Notes under the pieces: generated by a model
Seen by the model: only the letters and a program-made list of their open reading frames with translations
Told to the model about the DNA's origin: nothing
Database searches by the model: none
Assembly: GCA_003135255.1 (NCBI GenBank)
Contig: PLAX01000206.1
Location: 1 to 15,253 of the forward strand
DNA from: Candidatus Dormiibacterota bacterium
GTDB lineage: Bacteria > Chloroflexota > Dormibacteria > Aeolococcales > Aeolococcaceae
DNA length: 15,253 nt
Direction of reading: 5' to 3'
Shown here: positions 7,519 to 15,253 of the stretch, one piece after another
Position numbering within the stretch: the stretch's first letter is position 1
Layout: each line of letters begins with the position of its first letter
Program-made: the position numbers and the translations under genes

Positions 7519-9193
7519 GCGAAGCGGGCACTCCGACCCCGGCGCGCCGGCGCCGCCAGGAACCCCTGATCCCCGATGGGCCGGTGCGTGCCTCTGCGCA
7601 CGTCTGCATGGCCGCGGGATGCCTGTCCATGCAGGCCGACACCGTCTTCGACTCGCTCTGCGAGCGGGTGACGGCCCGCGGCCTGACCGACGTCGCCGTG
7701 AAGCGTGTTGGCTGCCTGGGGCTCTGCGCCGCCGGGCCGCTCGTCGCGGTACCGCAGAAGGGGCGGATCTACGACCACGTCGCGGCCGACGACGAAGCGG
7801 CGCTCGACGGCGTGGTCGACGGGCTCGCCGGCGGCGAGGGTGGACGCCCGACGGCCACCGACCCCTTCTTCTCTCATCAGGTCAAGGTCGTGCTGGAGCA
7901 CTGCGGCCAGATCGACCCCGAGCGGGTCGAGGACTACGTCGCCGTCGGCGGCTACGAGGCGCTGACCAAGGCGGTCACCACCATGACCCCGGCCGAGGTG
8001 CTGGGCGAGGTGACCCGGAGCGGGATCCGCGGCCGAGGCGGCGCCGGTTATCCCACCGGTCTCAAGTGGACCACGGTGGCCAAGACCGACTCCGCCGACG
8101 GCAAGTACGTGGTCTGCAACGGGGACGAGGGTGATCCCGGTGCCTTCATGGATCGCAGCGTTCTGGAGAGCAGCCCCCAGCAGGTGCTGGAGGGCATGGC
8201 CATCGCCGGCTACGCGGTCGGCGCCAACCACGGCTACGTCTACGTCCGGGCCGAGTACCCGCTGGCGGTCAAGCGCCTGACCACGGCGATCCGCCAGGCG
8301 GAGCACGCCGGCCTCCTCGGTCCGAGGATCGCCGACAGCAGCTTCAGCTTCGACGTCGAGATCCGCATCGGCGCGGGAGCCTTCGTCTGCGGTGAGGAGA
8401 CGGCGCTGATCGCCTCCATCGAGGGGGGACGGGGTACGCCCCGGCCCCGGCCGCCCTACCCTGCCGCCTCCGGGCTGTGGGGCAAGCCGACCCTGATCAA
8501 CAACGTGGAGACCCTCGCCAGCATCCCGACGATCATCAACCGCGGGGCCGAGTGGTACTCGGCCATCGGCTCCGGGAAGAGCCTGGGGACCAAGGTCTTC
8601 GCGCTGGCGGGGAGCGTGGTCAACACCGGCCTCATCGAGGTGCCGCTGGGACTCACCCTGCGCGAGATCGTCTTCGACATCGGCGGCGGCCTCCCCGGAG
8701 GAGGCAAGTTCAAGGCCGTCCAGACCGGCGGTCCCTCCGGCGGCTGCATGCCCGAGTCGCTGCTCGACATGTCGGTCGACTACGAGTCGCTCGCCCAGGC
8801 GGGCTCGATCATGGGCTCCGGCGGCATGATCGTCATGGACGACGGGACCTGCATGGTCGACGTGGCCAAGTTCTTCATGGACTTCTGCCGCGAGGAGTCG
8901 TGCGGCAAGTGCGTGCCGTGCCGCGTCGGCACCACCCAGATGTACCGCCTGCTGGACCGCATCACCCGCGGTCTGGCCAGCCGTGATGAGCTGGCCGAGC
9001 TGGAGTCGCTCGCCGGGATGGTCCGCGACACCAGCCTCTGCGGGCTCGGCCAGGGCTCGCCCAACCCGGTCGTCTCCACCCTCCGCTACTTCCGGGACGA
9101 GTACATGGCCCACATCGACGATCATGTCTGTCCGGCGGGGGTCTGCAAGATGGAGCCTCGAGAAGCCGCCGTCGCGGCCGGGGAGGTAGCACG

Positions 9194-9197
<4 letters not shown>
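7515..9197 (+). CDS. hoxF: Diaphorase subunit HoxF: NAD(H)/FMN-binding
   Basis: A 560-aa NuoF-like flavoprotein and the site of NAD+/NADH reaction in the hydrogenase complex. Order: a proline/arginine-rich start, an N-terminal thioredoxin-like [2Fe-2S] domain (C31-x4-C36 and C67-x3-C71), the FMN/NAD loop GRGGAGYPTGLKW (173-185), NGDEGDPGAFMDR (202-214), GAGAFVCGEETALI (286-299), the SLBB region with VQTGGPSGGCMP (402-413), and a C-terminal [4Fe-4S] site C463-x2-C466-x2-C469 with C509. The chain ends soon after HVCPAGVCK, a phrase that in the related HndC/HydB subunits leads into a two-cluster ferredoxin domain; that domain is absent here, as in HoxF. ATG with GGAGG 4 nt upstream overlaps the hoxE stop. 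Partners are HoxE and HoxU. Confidence 0.95.
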
Positions 9198-9897
<700 letters not shown>

Positions 9898-9901
<4 letters not shown>

Positions 9902-10428
9902 GCAAGCCACGCCTCGCCACCATCTGGCTCGACGGCTGCTCCGGCTGCCACATGTCGCTCCTCGACATGGATGAGCGTCTGCTCGAGATCACCGAGCGGG
10001 TCGACATCGTCTACGGCGCCCTGGTGGACATCAAGGAGTTCCCCAAGGACGTGGACGTGACCCTGGTGGAGGGGGCGATCAGCTCCGAGGACGATCTGCG
10101 CAAGATCCACGAGGTGCGCCGCAACACGCGCATCCTGGTGTCCCTCGGCGACTGCGCCGTCACCTCCAACGTCCCCGGGATGCGTAACCAGATCGGGCCG
10201 GCTGCGATCCTCGAGCGCGCCTACCTGGAGAACGTCACCATCAATCCTCAGCTCCCGGGCCCGATGGTGCCGCGCCTGCTCGCGATGTCACGTCCGGTGC
10301 ACGCCGTGGTCAAGGTCGATGTCTTCGTGCCGGGATGCCCGCCCTCGGCCGACCTGATCCACAGCGTCCTCGACGATCTGATCTCCGGGCGGGTGCCCGT
10401 TACCGCGGGGGTGACCTGCTTTGGCTGA
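9898..10428 (+). CDS. hoxY: [NiFe] hydrogenase small subunit HoxY
   Basis: A 176-aa short small subunit without signal peptide, hence cytoplasmic. It carries only the proximal [4Fe-4S] cluster, with ligands C14 and C17 (DGCSGCHMS), C86 (LGDCAVTSN) and C147 (VPGCPPSAD). The medial and distal cluster domains of uptake hydrogenases are missing, which is normal for group 3d enzymes. GAGGGA at 9884-9889 precedes the ATG by 8 nt. The gene overlaps hoxU by 4 nt and hoxH by 8 nt, as expected for two subunits made in equal amounts. Confidence 0.95.
10407..10414 (+). promoter_or_regulatory. Ribosome binding site supporting the TTG start of hoxH
   Basis: GGGGGTGA lies 6 nt before the TTG at 10421, inside the end of hoxY. 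Its last three bases (10412-10414) are a TGA in the hoxH frame, so the TTG is the only start codon upstream of the conserved VIEPVTRIEGHAKI. The arrangement repeats the one seen at nifJ. Confidence 0.8.
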
Positions 10429-11845
10429 CAACACGATCGTCATCGAGCCCGTGACCCGGATCGAGGGACACGCCAAGATCACCATCCAGCTGGACGAGTC
10501 GGGTGAGGTCGCCGACGCCCACTTCCACGTGACCCAGTTCCGCGGTTTCGAGCGGATCAGCCAGGGCCGGATGGTCCACGAGATGCCGTCCCTGATGGCG
10601 CGGATCTGCGGCATCTGCCCGGTCAGCCACATGGTGGCCTCGGCCAAGGCCTGCGACGAGATCCTGGGAGTGACCGTCCCCCCGACGGGCGTCCGGCTGC
10701 GGCGCGTGCTCAACCTGGCCCAGATCGTCCAGTCCCATGCGCTGAGCTTCTTCTACCTCTCGTCCCCCGACCTCCTGCTCGGGTTCGACTCGGACCCGGC
10801 CCTGCGCAACCTGGTGGGCGTGGCCCGGCAGACGCCCGACCTCGCCCGTGACGGTGTGGCCCTGCGCCGCTTCGGCCAGCGGATCATCGAGCGGCTGGGC
10901 GGGAAGCGGATCCACCCCGCGTGGGTGGTCCCCGGAGGGGTCAGCCGTCCCCTGGAGGCGTCCGAGCGCGACTCCATCCTGGCCGAGATCCCCGACGCGC
11001 GGGAGCGGGCCCACCGCACCCTGGAGTGGTTCAAGAAGAACGTCGCACAGTGGACAGAGGAGGCAGCCCACTTCGGCGACTTCCCGAGCCTCTACATGGG
11101 GCTGGTCCACGAGGGCGGCAACGCCGCCTACTCCGACGGCCTGCTGAGGGTTGTCGACAGCAGCGGCTGGGTGATGGCCGATGGGGTCGATCCCCGGGCC
11201 TACGGGGACTACCTCGGAGAGACCGTCGAGCCCTGGTCCTACCTGAAGTCGACCTACTTCAAGCCGCTCGGCTACCCGGCGGGCATCTACCGTGTCGGTC
11301 CGCTGGCCCGGCTCAACGTCGCCGAGCGCCTCGGCACCCCGGCGGCCGACGCCGAGCTCGCGGAGTACCGCGAGCGCCTGGGGCGCTACCCCTCCAGCTC
11401 CTTCCACTACCACTACGCCCGGCTGATCGAGATCGTCCACTGCATCGACGTGATCGACCACATCCTCTCCCGGCCCGATGTCCTCGACCCGCACGTGCGG
11501 GCGCGCGCTGAGGTCAACCGCCGCGAGGGCGTGGGTGTCTCCGAGGCGCCCCGCGGGGTGCTCATCCACCACTACAAGGTCGACGACGACGGTCTGGTGG
11601 AGTGGGTGAACCTGGTCATCGCCACCGGCCACAACAACCTGGCGATGAACCGGAGCGTCCTCCAGACGGCTCGCCATTACATCAAGGGCGACCACGTCAA
11701 GGAGGGGATGCTCAACCGGGTGGAGGCGGTGATCCGCTGCTACGACCCGTGCCTCAGCTGCTCCACCCACGCCGTCGGGCAGATGCCGCTCCAGGTCGAC
11801 ATCCGCGACGCCGAGGGCGCGCTGCTGCGCCAGGTTTCCCGCTGA
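10421..11845 (+). CDS. hoxH: [NiFe] hydrogenase large subunit HoxH
   Basis: The 474-aa catalytic subunit of a group 3d NAD-linked bidirectional hydrogenase, interconverting H2 with protons and electrons. The N-terminus has EPVTRIEGHAKI. The L1 motif is R61-I-C63-G-I-C66-P-V-S-H70 and the L2 motif is D442-P-C444-L-S-C447-S-T-H450; the four Cys ligate the Ni-Fe centre. A 24-residue C-terminal extension after H450 (AVGQMPLQ...) is the peptide a specific endopeptidase removes after nickel insertion, and such a protease gene follows directly. The context LSFFYLSSPDLLLG and WVVPGGVS is typical of HoxH. Translation starts at TTG within the end of hoxY. No residue needed for activity appears missing. 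Confidence 0.97.
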   Translation: MADNTIVIEPVTRIEGHAKITIQLDESGEVADAHFHVTQFRGFERISQGRMVHEMPSLMARICGICPVSHMVASAKACDEILGVTVPPTGVRLRRVLNLAQIVQSHALSFFYLSSPDLLLGFDSDPALRNLVGVARQTPDLARDGVALRRFGQRIIERLGGKRIHPAWVVPGGVSRPLEASERDSILAEIPDARERAHRTLEWFKKNVAQWTEEAAHFGDFPSLYMGLVHEGGNAAYSDGLLRVVDSSGWVMADGVDPRAYGDYLGETVEPWSYLKSTYFKPLGYPAGIYRVGPLARLNVAERLGTPAADAELAEYRERLGRYPSSSFHYHYARLIEIVHCIDVIDHILSRPDVLDPHVRARAEVNRREGVGVSEAPRGVLIHHYKVDDDGLVEWVNLVIATGHNNLAMNRSVLQTARHYIKGDHVKEGMLNRVEAVIRCYDPCLSCSTHAVGQMPLQVDIRDAEGALLRQVSR

Positions 11846-11931
11846 TTGAGGGTCGGAAGGGCCACGCGCCGGGCGGGGCAGGCCTGAGCCCGGCACCGGG
11901 GGGCGAACTCGCCCAGCTGCCCCACCGGGGA

Positions 11932-12453
11932 GTGCTGGTGGTCGCCTGTGGTAACACGCTGCGCGGCGACGACGCCGTGGGGCCCGAGGTGGGAGAGCTG
12001 CTCGCCGTCAGGCTGGCCGGCACCGGCGCGTCGGTGATCGTCTCCGACCAGCTCCTTCCCGAGCTGGCCGATGACGCCAGCCGGGCGCGGCTGGTGGTGT
12101 TCGTCGACGCCGCCACCGACCGGCCGGTCGGGTCGGTGAGCGTCCGGCCGGTGGCCCCCCGACGGGCACCGGATGACGCCGTGGGGGACGGCCGGGCGGC
12201 CGTCGTACCGCCGCGCGCGACGCGCTCGCTGGATCCCTTCTCGCACGGCATGGGCCCCGAGGACCTCCTCGCGCTCACCCGCGACCTCTACTCGGCCACG
12301 CCGGAGGCGGTGCTGGTCAGCGTGGGGGCGGAGAGCTTCGAGCCCGGCGCCGAGCTCTCGGAGGCGGGGAGACTGGCCATCCCGCGCGCCATGGAGGCCG
12401 TGCTGCACGCTATCTCGGAGGGGACGCGGAGCGTCCCGACACCCCATGCATGA
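11932..12453 (+). CDS. hoxW: Hydrogenase maturation endopeptidase, HoxW/HybD type
   Basis: About 173 aa from GTG 11932. This family cuts the C-terminal extension of the hydrogenase large subunit after Ni insertion. Seen: ACGNTLRGDDAVGPEV (5-20) containing the first metal ligand (D14, at the position of Glu16 in HybD), LVVFVDAA with D59 (HybD Asp62), and DPFSHGMGP with H105 (HybD His93 region). The start is uncertain: the frame is open back through the hoxH stop but contains only CTG and ATT codons between the hoxH stop and GTG 11932. GTG 11938 has a better-placed GGGGAG but would trim the first beta strand. This leaves an 86-nt gap after hoxH, the largest in the block. Adjacency to hoxH makes HoxH the likely substrate. 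It overlaps hypA by 8 nt. Confidence 0.87.
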   Translation: MLVVACGNTLRGDDAVGPEVGELLAVRLAGTGASVIVSDQLLPELADDASRARLVVFVDAATDRPVGSVSVRPVAPRRAPDDAVGDGRAAVVPPRATRSLDPFSHGMGPEDLLALTRDLYSATPEAVLVSVGAESFEPGAELSEAGRLAIPRAMEAVLHAISEGTRSVPTPHA

Positions 12454-12796
12454 GCTCTCCCTCGTGACCGAGCTGGTGGCCGAGTGCGTGCAGCGCGCCG
12501 GGGGACGTCAGGTCACCGCCGTGGAGGTGCGCTGCCCCGTCGGCGTCGATGCGGACGAGCTCACCGAGGCCTTTGCCCACCTCACCGAGGGCGGCTTGCT
12601 GGCCGGCGCCGTCCTGGAGATCGAGACCGTGCCCCAGGTGCTGACCTGCGAGTGCGGCTTCGCCGGCGAGGTCGATCCAGAGCAGTGTGCCGGCCACATG
12701 GTGGTCTGTCCTGCCTGTAGCCGGGTCCACGAGGCACCCGACGCCCTGGAGCTGATCGCCGTCCGTTTCCCTGGCGAGGATCGCATCGTTCCGTAG
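12446..12796 (+). CDS. hypA: Hydrogenase nickel chaperone HypA
   Basis: A 116-aa protein that delivers nickel to the HypB/large-subunit maturation complex. It begins with the Ni-binding MHE motif (residues 1-3) and LSLVTELV, has the VEVRCPVGVDADEL beta strand region, and ends with a zinc-finger domain and the DALELIAVRF C-terminal strand. The zinc ligands are unusual: the second pair is the normal C88-x2-C91, but the first is C68-x-C70 (TCECG) instead of the family's C-x2-C; an extra C81 is near. The ATG lies inside the hoxW end and has no clear ribosome site, so it is probably translated by coupling. hypB, C, D, E and F are not in the window. Confidence 0.93.
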   Translation: MHELSLVTELVAECVQRAGGRQVTAVEVRCPVGVDADELTEAFAHLTEGGLLAGAVLEIETVPQVLTCECGFAGEVDPEQCAGHMVVCPACSRVHEAPDALELIAVRFPGEDRIVP

Positions 12797-12958
12797 AAGA
12801 GAAGGTTAGCCGTGGCTAACAGTTGTTGATGCTATTGGTTGGCACGTGTCAGAGTCACGAGGCGGAATCGAGGCTCATCTGGCCCGGTTGATCGCGTCCC
12901 GGCTGTCTGCGCCCTGCGCTGGCCGCCCTTTCATTGACGAGATAGACAGAGCCGCTTC
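12797..12958. promoter_or_regulatory. Spacer between hypA and hdrB, likely regulatory
   Basis: This 162-nt stretch breaks the otherwise gapless cluster and is less GC-rich at its left end. It holds the 16-bp palindrome at 12805-12820, followed by AGTTGTTGATGCTATTGG. I see no convincing gene: a GTG-started frame from 12846 continues only as a shadow of hdrB. An in-frame TGA (12935-12937) stops any upstream extension of hdrB. Likely roles are a weak terminator for the upstream operon and a promoter/operator for hdrBA; no -35/-10 pair is clear. Confidence 0.45.
12805..12820. repeat. 16-bp palindrome GTTAGCCGTGGCTAAC
   Basis: Perfect 7-bp arms GTTAGCC/GGCTAAC flank a 2-nt centre. It starts 8 nt after the hypA stop and lies 138 nt before hdrB. 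As DNA it is a clean dyad of the size bound by dimeric repressors; GTTAGCC arms look somewhat like DtxR/IdeR/MntR-type half-sites (TTAGG/TTAGCC), but this is only a resemblance. As RNA it could form a 6-bp stem with a 4-nt loop followed by AGUUGUUG, a poor intrinsic terminator. Confidence 0.5.
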
Positions 12959-13912
12959 ATGCCACACACGACCCCGGAGGTCGACCCCATCGGAGGCGGC
13001 GTCCAGCTCTTCCGCAGCTGCATGGTCTCCAGTGAGTACCCGGGCGCCGAGGCCGCGACCAAGTGGCTCTTCGAACGGCTCGGGGTCGAGTACATCGTCA
13101 ATCCCGAGCAGACCTGCTGCACGGGGATGGGCTACTACACCGACCTGATGCCCTTCGCGACCACCCTGGCGATTGCCGCGCGGAATGCGTGCGTCGCGGT
13201 GGAGGCGGGGCATCCCATCCAGGCCTATCTCTGCTCCACCTGCTACGCGATCAACAAGAAGGCGCACCGGGTTCTGGAGATCCCAGAGCACCGGGAGGAG
13301 GTCAACCGGGCCCTGGCCGAGATCGGGCGTGTCTACGACGACACCATCGCCCAGACCATCCAGCACCGCCATGTCCTCGAGGTGCTCTGGTCGCAGCACG
13401 AGAAGCTTGGCGGGCTGGTGCGCCGGCGCCTCGGTGGTATCCGGGTGGCGAGCCACCCCGCCTGCCACTACTGCAAGGTCTTCCCCGACGAGGTGCTCGG
13501 CGACAGCGAGAACCTGATGCTCGCGGAGGACCTGCTGGAGCCCGCCGGGGTGATCAGCACCGGCAACTACCCGGAGAAGACGACCCACTGCGGGGCCGGC
13601 TTCCGCCAGCGCTTCGTCAACCCCTCGATGTCGATGGCCGTCACCCGGGAGAAGCTGCGGCGCCTCGCCGCCGAGAAGGTCGACGTCTGCGTGCACATGT
13701 GCCCGAATTGCGCGGTCCAGTTCGACCGTCACCACGACGTCATCGAGCGCGACTCCGGCGAGGAGTATCCCTTCGTGCATCTTCATGTGCAGCAGCTGGT
13801 GGCGCTGGCGCTGGGCGCGGACCCTGACACGGTCTGCGGCGTCGCCGCCCATTCTCAGGACCTGGAGCCGCTGCTCACCCGGATCGGAGCCCGCCAGGCG
13901 GTGTCCCTGTGA
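12959..13912 (+). CDS. hdrB: Heterodisulfide reductase subunit B-like protein (two CCG domains)
   Basis: A 317-aa HdrB-family protein. In methanogens HdrB holds two noncubane [4Fe-4S] clusters that reduce CoM-S-S-CoB; in bacteria the substrate is usually unknown. First CCG domain: C21, C53-C54, C92-x2-C95, complete. Second: C169, then H210-C211 where the family has Cys-Cys, then C248-x2-C251, so one canonical ligand is replaced by His within THCGAG. An extra C172 is close to C169. ATG 12959 follows an in-frame stop at 12935 and has no clear ribosome site; it leaves 20 residues before C21, slightly longer than usual. The stop overlaps the HdrA-like gene by 4 nt. No hdrC is seen upstream. I infer a disulfide- or other two-electron-reducing subunit served by HdrA. 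Confidence 0.9.
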   Translation: MPHTTPEVDPIGGGVQLFRSCMVSSEYPGAEAATKWLFERLGVEYIVNPEQTCCTGMGYYTDLMPFATTLAIAARNACVAVEAGHPIQAYLCSTCYAINKKAHRVLEIPEHREEVNRALAEIGRVYDDTIAQTIQHRHVLEVLWSQHEKLGGLVRRRLGGIRVASHPACHYCKVFPDEVLGDSENLMLAEDLLEPAGVISTGNYPEKTTHCGAGFRQRFVNPSMSMAVTREKLRRLAAEKVDVCVHMCPNCAVQFDRHHDVIERDSGEEYPFVHLHVQQLVALALGADPDTVCGVAAHSQDLEPLLTRIGARQAVSL

Positions 13913-15253
13913 CCCGTTGCGGCGTCTTCCTCTGCGAGTGCGGGGGCAACATCTCGGGCGTGCTCGACCTCCCCGCGCTGGCCGCCGGTGGGCGGTCGCT
14001 CGACGGGGTCGTGAACGTTACCGTCTCCCAGTTCCTCTGCGGGGCCGAGGGGCGCCGGCTCATCGAGGACGTGGTCGCCGACCGCGGCCTCGACCGGATC
14101 GTGATCGGCTCCTGCTCCCGCCGCTTCCAGGGGCCGACCTTCGAGCGGATCGCGCGCGACCTCGAGCTCGGGGAGAACACCGTCGCCTTCGCCAACCTCC
14201 GCGAGGGCTGTGCCTTCATCCATCGCCACGAGCCCGAGAGGGCTCAGCGCAAGGCCGCGACCGTGCTGGCCGCGGCCGTGGCGCGCGCCGGCCGGCAGCG
14301 CCCGCTCCAGCCGTCGCGCACCTTCCTGAACCGCTCCGCTCTCGTCGTGGGCGGCGGCATCGGCGGGCTCTCGGCGGCCGAGGAGCTGGCCGGCGCCGGG
14401 ATCATGGTCCACCTGGTCGAGCGGGAGCAGTCGTTGGGCGGGTACATGGCCCGGCTCTCCAAGACGTTCCCGACCGAGGACTGCGCGATGTGCTCGCTCG
14501 GTCCGCGGCTGGCCAATGCCGCGACCGACTCCCGGATCAACGTCCACACCCTGACCGAGGTGACCGCGTTGAGTGGACCACCCGGCGAGTTCCGGGTCCG
14601 GCTCCGTCACAACCCCCGGTTCGTGAGCGACCAGTGCGTCGGCTGCGGAACCTGCACCGCGGCGTGCCCCGTCGAGCTGGACAGTGAGTTCGATCTCGGG
14701 GTGACGCGGCGCAAGGCGATCTCGCGCCCCTTCGCGAACGCGGTCCCGTCCACCTTCGCCATCGACAACCGCGGCTGGGCCCCCTGCACCTCCACCTGCC
14801 CCGCGCACACCGCGGCCCAGGGCTACATCGCGCTGGCCGCGCAGGGCCGGTGGGCGGAGGCGTACCGGGTCGCCAGCGCGCCCAACCCGTTCCCGAGCGT
14901 CTGCGGGCGCATCTGCCCCCACGAGTGCGAGGAGCAGTGCACCCGGGGCCGTCTCGACCAGCCGGTCGCGATCGCCGCCATCAAGCGCTTCGTGGCCGAC
15001 CAGGCCGGGACCGCCGACCCGGTGGAGGCACCGGCGCGCCGGTTCGAGGATCGGGTGGCGGTGGTGGGGGCGGGCCCCGCCGGTCTGACCGCCGCTCGCG
15101 ACCTGGCCCTGCTCGGCTACCCGGTCACCGTCTTCGAGGCCCAGCCGGTGGCCGGCGGGATGCTCCGGCTCGGCGTGCCCGAGTACCGGCTGCCCCGTGA
15201 GGTCGTCGCCTCCGAGGTGGAGCGCGTGCTCGCCCACGGCGTCGAGCTGCGCG
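13909..15253 (+). CDS. hdrA: HdrA-GltD fusion flavoprotein, partial (right edge)
   Basis: A GTG start in a GTGA overlap with hdrB; 448 codons are present and the frame is still open. The N-terminal part is HdrA: CECGGN (C9, C11), C44, C69, C101, FAD dinucleotide fold VVGGGIGGLSAA (146-157), GGYMARLSKTFPTEDCAMC (177-195) and a [4Fe-4S] site C243/C246/C249/C253. It then passes into a GltD/NADPH-glutamate-synthase-beta-like part: C293 and C297, VCGRICPHECEEQC (C332/C336/C340/C344), and a second Rossmann fold VAVVGAGPAGLTAA (383-396) followed by GGMLRLGVPEYRLPR. HdrA is the flavin-bifurcating subunit; the added GltD module normally binds FAD and NAD(P)H, so this chain may couple pyridine nucleotide to ferredoxin and HdrB. 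The rest of the fusion lies beyond the window. Confidence 0.92.
   Translation, partial: MTRCGVFLCECGGNISGVLDLPALAAGGRSLDGVVNVTVSQFLCGAEGRRLIEDVVADRGLDRIVIGSCSRRFQGPTFERIARDLELGENTVAFANLREGCAFIHRHEPERAQRKAATVLAAAVARAGRQRPLQPSRTFLNRSALVVGGGIGGLSAAEELAGAGIMVHLVEREQSLGGYMARLSKTFPTEDCAMCSLGPRLANAATDSRINVHTLTEVTALSGPPGEFRVRLRHNPRFVSDQCVGCGTCTAACPVELDSEFDLGVTRRKAISRPFANAVPSTFAIDNRGWAPCTSTCPAHTAAQGYIALAAQGRWAEAYRVASAPNPFPSVCGRICPHECEEQCTRGRLDQPVAIAAIKRFVADQAGTADPVEAPARRFEDRVAVVGAGPAGLTAARDLALLGYPVTVFEAQPVAGGMLRLGVPEYRLPREVVASEVERVLAHGVELR

Noticed and set aside
7347..9125. 592-codon open frame antisense to hoxE/hoxF
   Set aside because: Low-complexity product opposite conserved hydrogenase genes; a codon-bias shadow with no motif.
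10400..11896. 498-codon open frame antisense to hoxH
   Set aside because: Opposite a complete HoxH with all metal ligands; the translated product shows no family features.
12805..12830. Intrinsic terminator after hypA
   Set aside because: The stem would be only six base pairs and is followed by AGTTGTTG rather than a T-run; a protein-binding palindrome fits better.
12846..13148. Possible small gene starting at GTG in the hypA-hdrB spacer
   Set aside because: Most of the frame overlaps hdrB out of phase, it becomes Ser/Pro/Arg-rich there, and no strong ribosome site precedes it.
13855..15237. 460-codon open frame antisense to the HdrA-GltD gene
   Set aside because: The plus-strand frame carries clear HdrA and GltD motifs; the antisense product is His/Gly/Ala-rich shadow sequence.

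Overview
The window is very GC-rich bacterial DNA, with third codon positions almost all G or C and several TTG/GTG starts. It carries one long block of redox genes on the plus strand and two genes on the minus strand. Gene content and codon use would fit an actinobacterium, or a high-GC Dormibacterota/Chloroflexota-type soil bacterium. No ribosomal RNA or other taxonomic marker is present, so this placement is only a guess. I saw no tRNA, rRNA, CRISPR array, insertion sequence or phage gene.

Left part, minus strand (1-1748). This holds the first 53 codons of a membrane protein, possibly ion-channel related, running off the left edge. Upstream of it lies a nitronate monooxygenase-like flavoprotein with an odd cysteine-rich C-terminus. 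A 316-base divergent intergenic region (1749-2064) contains two inverted repeats and a short direct repeat, and separates these genes from the main cluster.

Main cluster, plus strand (2065-12796). Ten genes are packed almost without gaps: pyruvate:ferredoxin oxidoreductase (nifJ), a dihydroorotate dehydrogenase-like flavoprotein, a small single-cluster ferredoxin, the diaphorase subunits HoxE, HoxF and HoxU, the [NiFe] hydrogenase subunits HoxY and HoxH (a group 3d NAD-linked bidirectional hydrogenase), a HoxW-type maturation endopeptidase, and the nickel chaperone HypA. Most junctions are 3-8 nt overlaps or gaps, so the block reads as one operon. The likely logic is pyruvate oxidation to acetyl-CoA, reduced ferredoxin, then electron exchange among ferredoxin, NAD(H) and protons/H2.

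Right part, plus strand (12797-15253). A 162-base spacer holding a clean 16-bp palindrome precedes an HdrB-like protein and the start of an HdrA-GltD fusion that runs off the right edge. These belong to the heterodisulfide-reductase-type electron-bifurcating family, here in an organism whose other genes look bacterial rather than methanogenic. Together with the upstream block they suggest a hub that balances pyruvate, ferredoxin, NAD(P)H, H2 and a thiol/disulfide or other unknown Hdr substrate. The parts most worth follow-up are this combination, the His-for-Cys change in HdrB, and the unusual metal-site motifs in HypA and the ferredoxin.
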